From assembly GCA_008711295.1 (NCBI GenBank), contig VUYV01000088.1, positions 1,516,096 through 1,580,095 of the forward strand: a stretch of 64,000 nucleotides of DNA, given 5' to 3'. The DNA is from Anarhynchus alexandrinus (taxonomy: Eukaryota > Chordata > Aves > Charadriiformes > Charadriidae). Below are positions 48,584-60,989 of the stretch, in pieces (position 1 is the first letter of the stretch; each line of letters opens with the position of its first letter). The notes under the pieces were generated by a model. The model did not search any database. It was not told where the DNA came from and saw only the letters and a program-made list of their open reading frames with translations. The position numbers were made by a program, and so were the translations under genes.

Positions 48584-49546
48584 ATGATACAAAGACTCAG
48601 CTTTGGCAAAGAACAGATTGCATGTCCAACAGTATAAGTATTCCACCCATTAAAAAAAATATATAAAACTTCCTTTTCTGTACATTTAAAGAGAGGACAA
48701 CATCTTTCCTGATAGTATCTCTCAAGGTGAGGCCTCTGATCCCTAAGACTGTAACTAACAACTGAGACCCTGTAAACCCTGTGTTTCTGGAACTGCAGTT
48801 TTTTTCTGGAGATCAATCAGTTTTCTCCTGAAATCCCTCTGCCTTGCAGCTAACATCATATGGTTGCCCTGCTTTTCTGGAATAGCAAGTGGAAGGAAGA
48901 CAGCTTGTTAAAAATCTTACCTAAGGAAACCAGATGTGCAAGAAAAAGTTTGTCAGAGGTGTTCAACAAGGGGTGACTTATCTATCAAGAGCACTTGAAC
49001 TTCTTCATGAAGGTCAAACAGACTCCAGAGTGCTTTTCCATGGAGATTCATCTGAGTTTAGTATGCAGCAGCAGTTGATGATGATTAGTTTCATTTCTTC
49101 ACATAGAATGGCTAAACATCAGAATTTAACACAGGCACATTGATTAAGTTCATTTTGATTCACTGAGTGAGTATTTTTTGTAGCAGTGCTGGCAGTTATT
49201 TTGTTATCAATGCTTCTGAATGATCAACGATCTCAAAAAGTATGGCGTCAGACGACACTTTCTTGTTTCCTACTGTCTCTTACGAGACTGGCAGTCTTTT
49301 TAAATGTGGCAGTAGCTGTCCCTGTACACTCGTATGCACTTGAGGTAATCCAGTATTTCACTACTCAGACTCCTTAAAAAAAGTAGGTATTTCTTTGTTA
49401 GTCATTTGACTACTTCCTTTAAAAATGTCATGTTATTTATTCCTTCACATTCTGCTACAAGTCTCAGTTTTTAAGTAACTTAAACTGACTCCATCTTCTC
49501 TACATCCACTTGCTAGCTATTGGAGACAGCAAAGCCCCTGAGCCTT
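48584..49546. other. Unannotated sequence
   Basis: Begins with the right ATGAT target duplication. Nothing else recognised. Confidence 0.45.
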
Positions 49547-49802
49547 CGCTCAAGGTGGATAAACCAGTCTCCCTTAACTTCTTCTCATTCATACGTGTTG
49601 TGCTCCAGCCCCTTAGTCTGCTTCATGGCCCTTCTTGAATCACTCCAGAATGCAAGTCTTACTGAGGAGACCAAAACTGGGCACGATATCCTGGATACTT
49701 GACAGGTACCAACGACAGGGAAAAAAGCACTTCTCTCAAGCTGGCAAGGGGTGCTGACTACACCCTTGCTATTAAACCCTGTTGCTCACCAACCTCCCCC
49801 CA
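49547..49802 (-). mobile_element. Old CR1 LINE ORF2 fragment, reversed
   Basis: Diverged antisense ORF2: 'gtgttgtgctccagcccctt', 'ttcatggcccttcttgaatc', 'actccagaatgcaag', 'ctgaggagaccaaaactgg', 'cttctctcaagctggcaa' and 'ctgttgctcaccaacc'. These are in the same order as the better copies at 35540-35823 and 60590-60850. There is no tail, so it is an internal remnant. Confidence 0.65.
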
Positions 49803-50431
49803 TATTTTACTGCAAAATCCCTGTACCACTGTGTGTATGTAATGGCATCAAAGATGTCTTTGAGAAGATTTTTTAACTTAGTAGACTTCTGTCAATACAG
49901 ATTTTCAAGGTTTGGTGGAAACGTTGCCTTGGTATGACTGTGCAGTCAGCTGCTTCACTTCCAAGTGCTTTTACAGTTCATAGAGTATCACAGTATCATT
50001 AGTAAAAAACCAAAAACATAACACACTGGATCTGAGATTTGTCAGAAGTTTTGACAAGGCTCATAAATCCAGCCTTGATGCACCTTTAACTCTACTGTCT
50101 GTTTAGCAATTGGATTTTGTTCTATGAAACTCTGTTTTTTATTTCATTTCTTTCAATTACAAAATAAAATCCACTAGATTCACAACAATAGCATGTTATT
50201 TAAATACAAAACACAAGAATCACAGTAAAGAATATGAATGAACACCATTCTTCCAAAAGAAGCAGTGTTCATCATGAAATTCACAGATGTTAATTTACAC
50301 ACAGCTAACAAACCAGAATCATTCTTAACCAGTCTGTCATTGCCCTAGTCTCTTAGTGAAAACTGACCTCTACTTTCCTTATTGCATTCTCCCTCACTTA
50401 ACACCTTCTCCCACATGAGGAAGTTACTTGT
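49803..50431. other. Unannotated sequence
   Basis: AT-rich; no gene or repeat recognised. Confidence 0.45.
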
Positions 50432-50705
50432 CACAGAATCACAGAATGGTCAGGGTTGGAAGGGACCTCTGGAGATCATCCAGTCCAACCCCCCTGCCAG
50501 AGCAGGGTCACCTACAGCAGTTGCACAGGACAGCATCCAGGCGGGTTTTGAATGTCACCAGAGTGGGAGACTCCACAACCTCTCTGGGCAGCCTGTGCCA
50601 GTGCTCTGCCACCCTCAAAGTAAAGAAGTTCCTCCTCATGTTAAGATGGAACGTCTTATGTTCAAGTTTGTGCCCGTTCCCTCTTGTCCTATCAAAAAAG
50701 TCCCT
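50432..50705 (-). mobile_element. CR1 LINE 3' end, reversed, third subfamily
   Basis: Reversed tail 'cacagaatcacagaatgg', then 'agggttggaagggacctctgg', 'gcagttgcacaggacagc', 'ggcgggttttgaatgtc', 'gactccacaacctctctggg' and 'cgttccctcttgtcctatc'. The 'ggagatcatccagtccaac' and 'gcacaggacagcatccaggcg' phrases mark a subfamily distinct from the others in the window. The 208-codon open frame on the other strand (50382-51008) is a by-product of this element. Confidence 0.95.
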
Positions 50706-52454
50706 CTTGTCAGTCAAGAAAGTGCAAGTTACGCAAACCTCTGTGATGGAGAAGAGGAATTGACAACCTTTTTTTTTTTTGTGACTAGGAGGACACTGTA
50801 CACTCTCTTTACTAAAAGGGTGAAGACACATGTGCATGCACGCAATTATATTAAGTGTCGCAGAACTTCACCTCTCCAGTCAAACACTTCTTCAGGAGAA
50901 AACAGATTATTAATGGCACTCCCTTCTCAGATGCCACTTCTTCAAACCAACAACCCATCTGTTAGACCTGTCTACAACATGATTGTGCCACGGAAAAGTG
51001 TGTCCTGACATGGGGTGAGGTAGGAAACACCTTCTCATTCTCTCCATCCTCAACACCATACTTCTGTTGTGAAATGAAGATGGGGCAACTGGGAAGAGGG
51101 CAACAAATCATATCTGATCTGACACAACACCACCTCTTGCCTGAGAAATGAGCCACTCATCACCAGCTGGGGGTGTCAAGTTCAGTAGATAGGATTCTCA
51201 ATTTACAGGCAGAACAGCTTGATTTAAGTCTGTTGGCTCATGGCTTCAAAACGCAAATGAGTTACTGCAGGGTAACACGCTACTGCATATCGGCAGCTTC
51301 ACAGTAGCTGTCTGAGTGTGTGTATATAGCTCACACCAAATGCGAGATCACTTAAGACATCTCAGATCTCCTTCACAGTTCAGAAGGATACAGGGAGATG
51401 CTGTTTCTGACTCTGCGGTTAGTTAGTACATTTACTTGGAAAGCACAGATGTGGTTGCTAATTCTTCCTCCTACCTACTTTTGAGCGGGTCCAGGTATAT
51501 TCCTGGATCTGAGAAATCAACTCATCTCCAAAAATAAAGTTAACATAATCTTGGAAGAAGGCGTATACTCATAGGATATATCAATCAAGGACTCTCAGAG
51601 AAATGCACATATGTGCATTTAGCCCAGATTTTGGAGTTCTCATATCACTGATAGAGAAACAGTAAGTCAGAAGAGCTGAAAGAGGACTTCATCATCATTT
51701 TCTTTTATCAGCAGAGTAGTCAATTTTATATCAGTGCTGTGATAATAGCTCGCTTAGCTCAAGCTTTGGGTTGGCTACATTTTCTTTTCTTTTCTTTCTC
51801 TTTTGCTTGCGGTTCAGGAGCATTAACACCAGGAGCAATACAGCACTCAGGTCTATAAACAGAAGTAAGAAAAAAGCTCAAGGAGTTAGCATGGGCTTGT
51901 TGAGTATTCTTAAAGGATTAGTATTGTGCGAACAATTAATGGCTTCGCTACAGAACAGAACTGATCAAGGTTACATTCTGACACCATTGTTATTGGTTCT
52001 AGCAAATTATTGGATACTGAGGAAAGAATAGTAATTTGCAACAATTTACTTCTTATTGATGTTTTAAATTGTGTGTAACTCCTGCATAGAGAGAGCAATA
52101 CACAAGGTAAGGAGGCACTAATTATTCCATTGCAGTCTCTTTAACAAAAATACCTTTTCTCATTTTAGCAGAAAGGACAAAAAAAAATTAAAAGTGGTTT
52201 TCTTTTGACAGAAACTTTATAGCATTAATATAGCCACATGAATGGAAGAATTAAAAAGATCAGATAAAGATGTTGATTCTTGTTTATCTGAGTATAAATA
52301 CAGACTAACACCAATTGGTATTGGCTTCATCTGCTTTATTTTTGATATATACTAGCTAATGAGTAGGCAGAATGGGTTATCTTTTCAGTTTCACCAGATC
52401 AGGGGTGAGATAAAGGTGTATGTGTTAGAAAGGGCAGGCCAACACAACCTGTCA
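50706..52454. other. Unannotated sequence
   Basis: About 1.7 kb. Holds a 20-bp palindrome (51601-51620) and a TTTTC-rich tract at about 51779-51803. No gene or named transposon. Confidence 0.45.
51601..51620. repeat. Perfect 20-bp palindrome
   Basis: The half-site AAATGCACAT is followed at once by its exact reverse complement, with no spacer. It could be a binding site for a dimeric protein or chance; nothing nearby helps decide. Confidence 0.85.
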
Positions 52455-53360
52455 TGGCAAAAGTCCGCTACAGATGGATGAAGAACTGTACAAAGCCTTC
52501 TTTAGACAACTGGGAGTTACTTCATGATCACAGGCTCTGGTATTCGTGGGGAAACTTAAACACCCCATTGTCTTCTGGAAGGGCAAGATAGCTGTCTGGA
52601 AGCAGTCCAAGAGACCCCTGGAGTGTGTCAAAGATTGTTTCTTGCTGCAGGTGATAGATGTACTAATGCTCATCAGATAATCTGCTGGATCTGTTACTCA
52701 CAATCAAGGAAGACGTGAAGATTGAACGTGACTTTGGCAGCAATGAAGGTGAGGTTGTAGACTTTAACATCCTGAGAGAAACTGCAAGCCAAATAATTGA
52801 AATATACGGACTCTAGGATCCAGTCTTGGTTTGTTGAGGGATCTGCGTGGCTGGATTCTGTGAAAAACTGCTCTGGAGGGCAAAGGGGTCAGGACAAAGA
52901 GTTGATCTTCAAGGACAGTCTCCTTTAAGCACAAAACCGATCCATCCTGAAGTGCAGGAAGTTATGGACGTGCAGCAGAAGGCTGTCTAGATGAACAGAG
53001 AACTCTGAACTTATCTTGAGCACAAAAAAAAAAAAAAAAAAGGGTGGGGGCAGAGGATGCACAGAAGGAGAAAGCAGAAAAAGGCTGCCCAGAAGAAGCG
53101 CAGAAGCATTGCTCAAGCAATGGAGTTAGAAAGGCTAAAGCTCAGGTGGAAGTGAATCTAGAGAGGGATTTCAAGACCATAAAAAAAAGCTTCTGTAACT
53201 ATATCACCAGCAAAATAAAACTAAGAGTGTGAGCACAGTGGTTCTCACTGCTCAGTGGACCTAGTGAGTGGCAAAGGCTGCGGACGAAGTCAAGGTACTG
53301 AAAGTCTTGCTTACTTCAGTTATTACTGGTAAGATCTACCTTCTGATCCCCCAGATCCAC
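52455..53360 (+). pseudogene. CR1 LINE ORF2 remnant (endonuclease C-terminus to RT linker)
   Basis: Sense CR1 ORF2, decayed. From 52474 the reading 'MDEELYKAFFRQLGV' matches the CR1 endonuclease. The catalytic GDFN box has become GKLK (about 52547-52561), and the SDHE motif near 52736-52753 has lost its histidine. Later, 53100-53230 reads 'RKAKAQVEVNLERDFK', the linker before the reverse transcriptase. A 19-base A-run near 53023-53041 expands a Lys-rich stretch. Stops and frameshifts occur throughout. Similarity ends near 53355, well before the RT catalytic core, so the element is cut at both ends. Confidence 0.85.
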
Positions 53361-53636
53361 AATCTCCCGACAGAAATACAAGAATATGCAGTATATAACT
53401 TTTGTACAGTGAGGCAAGTCCCTTCAAGAAATGCAAAACCAACTGGGCGTGAACATGCCAGCTGGGCAGTTTACACACAATGCATTGAATACCGCATGAT
53501 CCGCCAGTTTTACAGCATGGCTGCAAAGGAACTGCATCACCACAGACTGGATAAGCTCAGTGCCTCAGAAAAACATTTGTTGCATATGGCTATGCAAAAT
53601 GAATTTGTTCAGCTTACCAGAAATCTTAAATAAACT
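53361..53636 (+). other. Unexplained open frame joined to the CR1 remnant
   Basis: About 91 sense codons continue in frame from the CR1 part (frame 53268-53633) to a TAA whose context reads AATAAA. The product does not resemble CR1 (which should continue into the RT palm) or any family I recognise. Its codons look less AT-biased than neighbouring frames, and several CpG-containing codons are kept. A 'gatcccccag' phrase at the junction could be a splice acceptor. It may be a host exon, a retrocopy fragment or chance. Confidence 0.3.
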
Positions 53637-56579
53637 TTAGCAAACTTGCCTTACTGTCTTTCAGTGGAAGGATGAGATTAATTTGCCAAAACACAGACAT
53701 CTAATACTATTTGAGATACCTTAAGCTGTCCGAAATATCAACACTGGGTTGGCAGGTATGACACACTGCTTTAGATAAACCTATGTCCTTTGGAAGGTCA
53801 GATTGAGTACTTGAGGGACTCTAAAATTACACTAGATATGATTTAAGCAGTTTAGGTAAATGAATCCAGCCCTTTTGTACTTAGCTTTCAAGCCAAAAGA
53901 CACGGACTCAGCTCTGCCAGCAAGAATATTACAATACTATCTTTCTGGTTTCCTTAAACTGTAATTGAAGATACACATTAGGAACATTACTGTCAATAAG
54001 TGCTACTAAGATAAAATTAAAAAAGGCTTAGGAAAAAACTTTAGCCCTAAGGGTCTTTCTCAACAAGTCATCCAGCTGCCAATTTTGAAAGAATTCTTCA
54101 ATATGCATTTTTGCTATCTATCTCTTCAAGCATAGCTATTTTCTTTAGGAATACTTGCCACCTTATCTGCTTTCCAAGTCCAGAAGTAATCCACTTGAAA
54201 ATGCGGATGTTATACCTTTGAGGTCTTATGTGACTAGTTCCAAGCTGTAACATGCTTACACTGTGCCTTTGCAAGCACTCTGAGCCACACATGAAAAACT
54301 GGGCTTTGCATTAGATGAATGCTCCCGTGCTATATTTGAGAATGAGACATCTGTGGAAGAATTACCGGCTTTTTTTGATGCTGAATTTTTAAGCTCTTGT
54401 TTCCAGGGCTTTAAAAATGCATCTCAGCACCTGGATGTGAGATATCTTTTGAAATCCAGGAAGGATCTTGTTACCTGTTAGGCTTAATCTAAGAATCTGG
54501 GGACATCATTAAGGGAAAATCTGTTTTCTTGTTCATCTGTGCTCCAACTTTCAGTAATTTCATCAAAAGCAGCTGCCACTTTTTATAAGCACTTATTTCC
54601 CAAGCCTGCAAAACATTTCTGATCTTTGGCCCCTGCTTTTAGAGGACTCTCTGTCTACCAATCTATATCTTTCCACTCCTTTCTGAACGTTTACTTGTTT
54701 TCTGGTGTCAGAGATTTGGTGGTAGTGAAACTCAGGAAAAAACAGATCATGCCACTTCAGGATGTCTTGTCTTTTATGAGAGTAACTAGTGAAAGAATGC
54801 TTCTGCCTCCAGCTACGTTGGAAATAAACACAGTCAAGTCCGTTTGGAAAGAGCTGATGTTAAAACCTTCTCTTATTCTTCAAGCTTTCCATGCTCAAAG
54901 GGTTAGTGGCACCAAAAGCTGTAGGTAACTGCTGGAGATCTTGCTTTCAACAGGGAAGCAATAAAGAAAAGGCTGCTCTGCTCTTTTCGTCCTACCCCCA
55001 CAGGGTTTGACTGTCACCTAGATTCAGAATTAGAGTTCTTCCTTTGCTTGCAGCATCTTTGTCTTTCTTATCCGGCATAATGCTGTCCAAATGAGACTTG
55101 CTTTATCCGACACCCCTGGGGTGGGTACTCACACTGTTGCCAGAACGTTGTTAACTTTTTCAGATATAGCTTATCTGGATAATGTGCACAAGATGACATC
55201 GCTCTCAGAGGACTAAAAATATTTTGCAAGCTAGTGAGAATGTTAAAGAAAACAAAACAGAAACTACAATGGAGATGGTTCCAGTATGAAAGATGTTTTA
55301 AAGCAGATTCTTTTTTTTTCGCCTGGACCAGGGAAACCTACTGTGAAGTGCATTAATGAAAATACAGAAACATCCATGTAAGCTTGTTTTTATTTGCAAT
55401 ACATGGAAAACATATAATGTTAAGATTGTTTAGTAAAGTCATAACTATTCACTTAAGTGAGAGGAGGAAACTTTTTTAATATCTAAGAGAACCGTGAACT
55501 GATGCCTTATGGTAGGAAATGCACACTTGTCTTCTACTATTCCCTGCTCCTCCACATCTAGAAAAATAAACATGAGTTAAGAGATTCACAGCAGTATTTG
55601 ACATGCAAAATCCTTCTTAGACTTGATTTACAAAGGTCCGTGATTTTGCTTTCAAAAGTATTTTTCGAATAGGACCAACTAACTCACCTTATGATGAATA
55701 CTTTTCAATAAAATTTAAAAATTGTTGTATTAGCAAAGTTTAGGCGGGAGGGTTTCTTTTTAGATGGACTGTAGGAGTTAAATATTTGATTCACATTTAA
55801 AAATCAGCAACAAGGTCTCCTGTGAAAACGCCACTGTTAGAGCCAAATAATGACAAATGTGTCAACACAGACACACATAACAGTACAGCCAACGGGATCT
55901 AAGCATGATCATAATACTAAGCACATGTTTAAGCACTTTTCTGAAATAAGACAAATTTTTTGCATGCTTTGCTCACAGCCAGGATTGTAAGTTTCAGGAA
56001 ATTTTATAATATCTGAGGATTTCCCACAAAAAATGGAACTCCAATAGGTAACATCTAACTCAGGGTGATTCACTGGTGAGTAGCGAATTACAAAGGTGCT
56101 GTAAACAATGCAAAGTAACTCCAGAATATTGATATTGCTTTTAAACTTTGTAGTGAAAGCTGAAAAAAAAACCAACCCCACAAAACAGTTATACCAGCAG
56201 AACATAAGGTTAATGAAACCTCCTGTCTCAGACAACAGGATCGTGAGTTTAGTCACTAAGAAAATATAAGACATGATATACAAAAAGCACAGGGTAACTG
56301 CTGAAGGAGAGAAAGAGATGATAGAATTACTCTAAAAAAGAAAAAATAAAAAGGAAAAAGCTCCAAATCCTAAGTTCGTGATCCTTTTTATGACATAATC
56401 ATTAGGGGAAGAAATGCTGTTATAAATATTATTGGTGAGCACTGTTGCAAAAGTGTTGCTGTAACATTATATATATGTGAAGACAGGAATACAAACCATA
56501 TGATATTAGGTAAAAATAATTGGAAAGCTGTAAATTTGGTATTGTGGAGATGGGCTTTAGAAACAATGTTTTTTCCTTT
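53637..56579. other. Unannotated sequence with a few open frames
   Basis: About 2.9 kb. Open frames include 54284-54481 (+), 54626-54928 (+, 100 codons) and 55909-56283 (-, 124 codons, hydrophobic N-terminal part). None has a motif or splice context I can defend. No named transposon is seen. Confidence 0.35.
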
Positions 56580-56720
56580 CAGCTCAGCCCCACTGACCTT
56601 CGACAAATCATTTCAGCTCACCGGTCTCTGCTTCTCAATCTATAAAATAGAAATACTGATATTTATCTTCCTTCATAAATCACTTGAACACGAATAGATG
56701 TGAAGTTCTTTATATTAGTT
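56580..56720 (+). mobile_element. MIR-like SINE fragment, sense
   Basis: Collinear with the MIR core and tail: 'gaccttcgacaaatcatttc', 'ggtctctgcttctcaatc', 'tataaaatagaaatactgat', then 'gatgtgaagttctttatatt'. The head may start further left. Diverged, but the order is clear. Confidence 0.65.
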
Positions 56721-59284
56721 AAAGGGTGTTTATTATGTTTACCAATGTCTGAGTTAAAGAATTCCTTCTTAACAGAGCTAGAAGACTGAACCTACGGATT
56801 CCAGTTCTGGACAACTATTTGCAAACACACGGGCTAGTATGCTACATCCCATGATTTAAGGGGTCTGTGCTTCTCAAGACTCAGTCCTCCTCAGAAAAAA
56901 AGTACAGACAAAACCAACAACCGACTAATTCCTATAGGACTGTAAAGTACGTCTGTGCTGCACATTTCACCAAGATGAAGAAATACCAGGTAGCTTGGAC
57001 ATGGGAAGAATTTTCCTTGCAGTAGTAACAGAGTTAATTTTTACTCTAACTGAACTGAATTGCTTTTCAGTTCATCAGACTAAAATATCCTGTGCAGAGC
57101 ACTGTTAATTCCATGGCAAAAACTCTTCCATCTTAAACCACAGCACAGACTATCAGATCAATCTGCTGTACTGTGACCACCCTGCTGGACTTCCATGGAT
57201 AGCTCTTCTGAACTATTCCTTTTTTCATGTTATTCTTCCCTTTACCTCCAAGACAAAGAGTACCGGAGCTTGCTATGGAAGTCACACGCTATTCCCCAGC
57301 CCAGCTGTTAATCAGCCTTTTACCAGATGGAATAATCTGAAACTTTTTAAAAAAATAACCTTTAACATAAAAGAAATGTAATAGCATTTAACATCTTTGC
57401 ATTACATGAAAAGCCTTGTCTACATAATCATGCCGCAGCACTGGCCAGTTACTGGTGGCTACAAAGACTTAGGGGGTAGCAAGACCCTTTAGAGTATCCA
57501 CAGAAAAGGATTTTATGATGCATGATGTATGATTTTCCTGTTATATAGTTAGAATATCAAGATCCCCCCAAAAGTCACTATGAAAAATAAAAAGAGGAGG
57601 GCTCCATATCAACAAATTCTGGAAGGAAAATTGCACTCTTTATGTAGCAAACAGCACAAGTTTTGTCAGTCTTTGACAGATTTAACTCGTGTGACCAACA
57701 TTTTCACATGGCAGATGCTAAAATCTGCAATTTTCATCTTGGCAGTCCTACAATTCTTCTGCAGCAGTCTTCTCATCTCATGTGTATTCTGCCCATACAC
57801 ATACATGGTTACATTTTTTCCCCGTGAGCCACTATAAGCTTTCTAGTGACTATCTAGAAATATTAGGTTTGCCAATCTTTATTTTTCTTAATCCTCTAGT
57901 GAGGTGTGATCTAGTCATCTGGCTTTTGTTTGACTTTCCTCAAGATTTATTCAGACCGAATCTTTTGTGTGAATTACCTGCAGGAGTTAGATAAGCAAGA
58001 TGTATCTTTTTCATTGGTGCAGGGAAGTTTGAAAGTATATTCCTGACATAAAGCATTACTGATTGGTTAACAATATAAGGATTAGAAAAGTCATTAATAT
58101 AGTTAATGATCCTTAATTACATAATGGAATGCCTGTTACACGATTCTTTAAGTGTCTCAGCATTTCCATGCATTATTGATAGCCAATTAGGTATAGACGA
58201 AAGAGCTGGGAGAACTATTTGCAGCAAACAATTTATTTGATAAATTTAGCCTCCCTTTCTGTTTTTGAATTACTTATAAGCAGGCTTTGATTTTTACAAA
58301 TGCCATTGTTACTCGAAGTAAATCTTTTAAGCAAGGGTCTTCCAGCCTATGCTCTGATTGCAAACTATTTTACGTACTATTGCTTTCTAGGCATGAGTTA
58401 TTTCTCCAAAACAAAATTTAACTCTTCAGTCTGGTATAATATTCTCTTCCTTCACTGGATGAATACTAAACTCAGACTCTTTCCGATTCCTCCTCCTCTT
58501 CCTTCAAGACTGGACTCATTCAGCCTAGGCCAGCCATAGAGCTTGACTTTACGGTGTATTTGTCCTCCAGGTTTCTTTATCCAAAACAGCATGAAAAACA
58601 GAAGGTGTTATCATCCTATGAAATAAATAAAACACAGTTTTCCAGCAGCTGGAATCCAAAGAAGAGAAGTCATGGCTCTCCATCATTTGAATCTAGTCAG
58701 GAGTTATACATTTCACCATTTAGTCTCCTATTGCCTGCCATGTCCCCCTCCATTAAGTTTTCAATTGTTCAGTTTACTTACATATTAAATACAGACATCT
58801 TTCAATGATTCACAGCATCATGCATTCATTTCTGAAAAAAATTATTTGTTTGGAGATATTATGGTGTACGAAATATGGAGATATGGCATGTAGGCTCACA
58901 TCAGTCCTTTGAGGGACTACAAAAGTCCTGTTCATTAGTCTAAAAAGTTGTTGCTTATCAGCCACATTATTAAATTTATACAACTTGCACACCTACAAAA
59001 ATTAGAGCCAATATTTCTTAGGCTTTCAGAAGATTGCTCCAGCCAAGAGGTATCTATCAATCACTTGAATTTCAATTGATGGAATTAAGCTCAGATACCC
59101 AACACAGTCACTTTTCACTGGGATGAGTGAATTTTCTTTTAAGGATAGCCAGATCTAGTAGGCCAAGACTTAGAAGGTTTTCCCCTTCCTTTTCTGGCAG
59201 TCATGGCTACTATTCTTCCCAGCTCGCATGCAGAGTGGCAGAGCAGGTATTCCCAGAAGGCAGATGCACACACTGAAGATATGG
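56721..59284. other. Unannotated sequence
   Basis: About 2.6 kb, AT-rich, no gene or named repeat recognised. The segment 59200-59284 may be the eroded 3' part of the CR1 that follows. Confidence 0.42.
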
Positions 59285-59905
59285 CTAGTTGGGTTTTGAA
59301 TGTCTCCAAGGATGAAGACTCCACAACATCTCTGAGCAAACGGTTCCGTTGTTTGACAACCTGCACAGTAAGAAAAAAAAGAAAAATTTCTTATGTTTAA
59401 ACAAAGATTCTGCATTTAATTGTGTGCCCATTGCCTCTTGTCTTTTATTTAGGCACCACTGAGAAAAGTCTGGCTCCATCTTCTTCACTTCCCTCATCAG
59501 GTATTTACACACATTGAGAAGATTCCCTGCAGATTTCTCTGTTCCAGGCTTACAGTCCCAGCTTTCTCAGCCTCTCCTTGCGTGTCAGATATTCCAGTCT
59601 CTTAATCATTTTCATGGTACTGCTCTGGACTTGCTCCAGTATCTCCATCTCTCTCTGGTACTAGGGAGCCCAGAAAAGGACACAGCCTCACTAGTGCTGG
59701 GTAGAGAAGAAGGATCACTTCCCTTGACCTGCTGGTGATGCCACACCTAATGCAGCCCATTAGGCTGTTGGTCATCTTTGCCACAAGAGCACACTGTCGG
59801 TTCACAGTCACCCTCTCACAGGACCCCATGGTCTTTTCGGCAAAGCCACTTTCCAGGTTGTAGTTACCAGTCTTTCCTGGCATATGGGATTATCCATATA
59901 CAGGT
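59285..59905 (-). mobile_element. Older CR1 LINE, reversed, 3' part of a split copy
   Basis: Antisense CR1 ORF2: 'tgggttttgaatgtctcc', 'gaagactccacaacatctctg', 'ggacttgctccagtatctcc', 'ctctctggtactagggagcc', 'ctgttggtcatctttgcc' and 'agtctttcctggcatatggg'. It stops at the left end of the LTR (59906), and its continuation resumes after the LTR at 61286. The tail is eroded or missing. On the minus strand 59883-59602 keeps CR1 ORF2 reading over 93 codons. Confidence 0.87.
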
Positions 59906-60199
59906 TGTCATGGTTTAACCACAGCCAGCAACTAAGCACCACACAGCCACTCACTTACTCTCCCCTGGTGGGATGGGGGAGACAGTCTGAAGGGTAAAAG
60001 TGAGAAAACTCATGGATTGAGATAAAGACGATTTAATAGGTAAAGCAAAAGCTGCTCATACAAGCAGAGCAAATTAAGGAATTCATTCACTCCTTCCCAT
60101 GGGCAGGCAGGTGTTCAGCCATCTCCAGGAAAGCAGGGGTCCATGACATGTAATGGTTACTGGGGAAGACAAACACCATAACTGAACATACCCCTCTTG
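59906..60199 (-). mobile_element. ERVL-like LTR, 3' part (minus strand), split by a CR1
   Basis: On + it starts TGTCATGGTTTAACC, which is the reversed 3' end of an avian LTR I recognise. It carries the reversed polyadenylation signal (ATTAAA on -, 60032-60037). It continues after the inserted CR1 at 60990-61285. The left target duplication is CAGGT (59901-59905). Confidence 0.9.
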
Positions 60200-60989
60200 A
60201 ATCATAGAATGGGTTGGGTGGGAAGGGACCTTAAAGATCATCAAGTTCAAATGCCCCTGCCATGGCCAGGGACACCTTCCACTAGAACAGGTTACTCAAA
60301 GCCCTGCCCAACCTGGCCTGGAACACCTCCAGGGACAGGGCATCCACAGCTTCTCTGGGCAACATGTTCCAGTGTCTCATGACCCTCACAGTACAGAATT
60401 TCTTCCTAACATCTAACCTAAATCAACTCTATTTCAGTTTAAAACTGTTATCCCTCCTCCTATCACTACACTCCCTCTCCATCTTTCCTGTAGGCCCCCT
60501 TTAAGTACTGGAAGGTTACGATAAGGTCGCCCCAGAGCCTTCTCTTCTCCAGGCTGAAGAACGCCAACTGTCTCAGCCTGTCCTCATAGGAGAGGTGCTC
60601 CAACCCTCTGATAATCTTCGTGGCCTTCCTCTGGACTCGGTCCAACATGTCCATGTCCTTCTTATGTTCGGGCTCCAGAGCTGGATGCAGTACTCCAGGT
60701 GGGGTCTCACCAGAGCATAGGGGCAGAATCACCTCCCTCAACCTGTTGGACACGGTTCTTTTGATGCAGCCCAGGATGTGGTTGGCTTTCTGGGCTGCGA
60801 GCGCACATTGTTGGGTCATGTTGAGCTTCTCATTGACCAACACCCTGAAGTCCTTCTCCTCAGGGCTGCTTTCAAGCCATTCTCTGCCCAGCCTGTATTT
60901 GTGCTTGGGATTTCCCTGACCCAGTTGCAGGACCTTGCACTTGGCCTTGTTGAACTTCACAAGGTTTGCACAGACCCACCTTTCCAGCC
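60200..60989 (-). mobile_element. CR1 LINE inserted inside the LTR, reversed, ~790 bp
   Basis: Starts with the reversed tail 'gaatcatagaatgggttgg' and runs through the 3' UTR far into ORF2 ('aggaccttgcacttggcc', 'gcacagacccacctttcc'). Minus-strand 60960-60466 is open for 164 codons and codes for the region after the RT catalytic core ('[17 protein letters not shown]', '[18 protein letters not shown]', '[18 protein letters not shown]'). Between 'LPLCS' and 'EHKKDMD' it reads through a short out-of-frame stretch bounded by two compensating indels. 5'-truncated at 60989. It is the youngest event in the nest, as it interrupts the LTR. Confidence 0.95.

Noticed and set aside
50382..51008. 208-codon open frame on + strand, the longest in the window
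   Set aside because: Its first half is the antisense of a CR1 3' end (50432-50705), which is often open by chance. The rest has no recognisable product.
53229..53260. 'agtggttctcac' resembling the end of a hAT-type DNA transposon
   Set aside because: Too short, no opposite terminal repeat and no 8-bp duplication; it lies at the end of CR1-derived sequence.
55909..56283. 124-codon open frame on - strand with hydrophobic N-terminal part, considered as a membrane-protein remnant
   Set aside because: I could not match it to any receptor or transporter family. Hydrophobic products are common in AT-rich random sequence.
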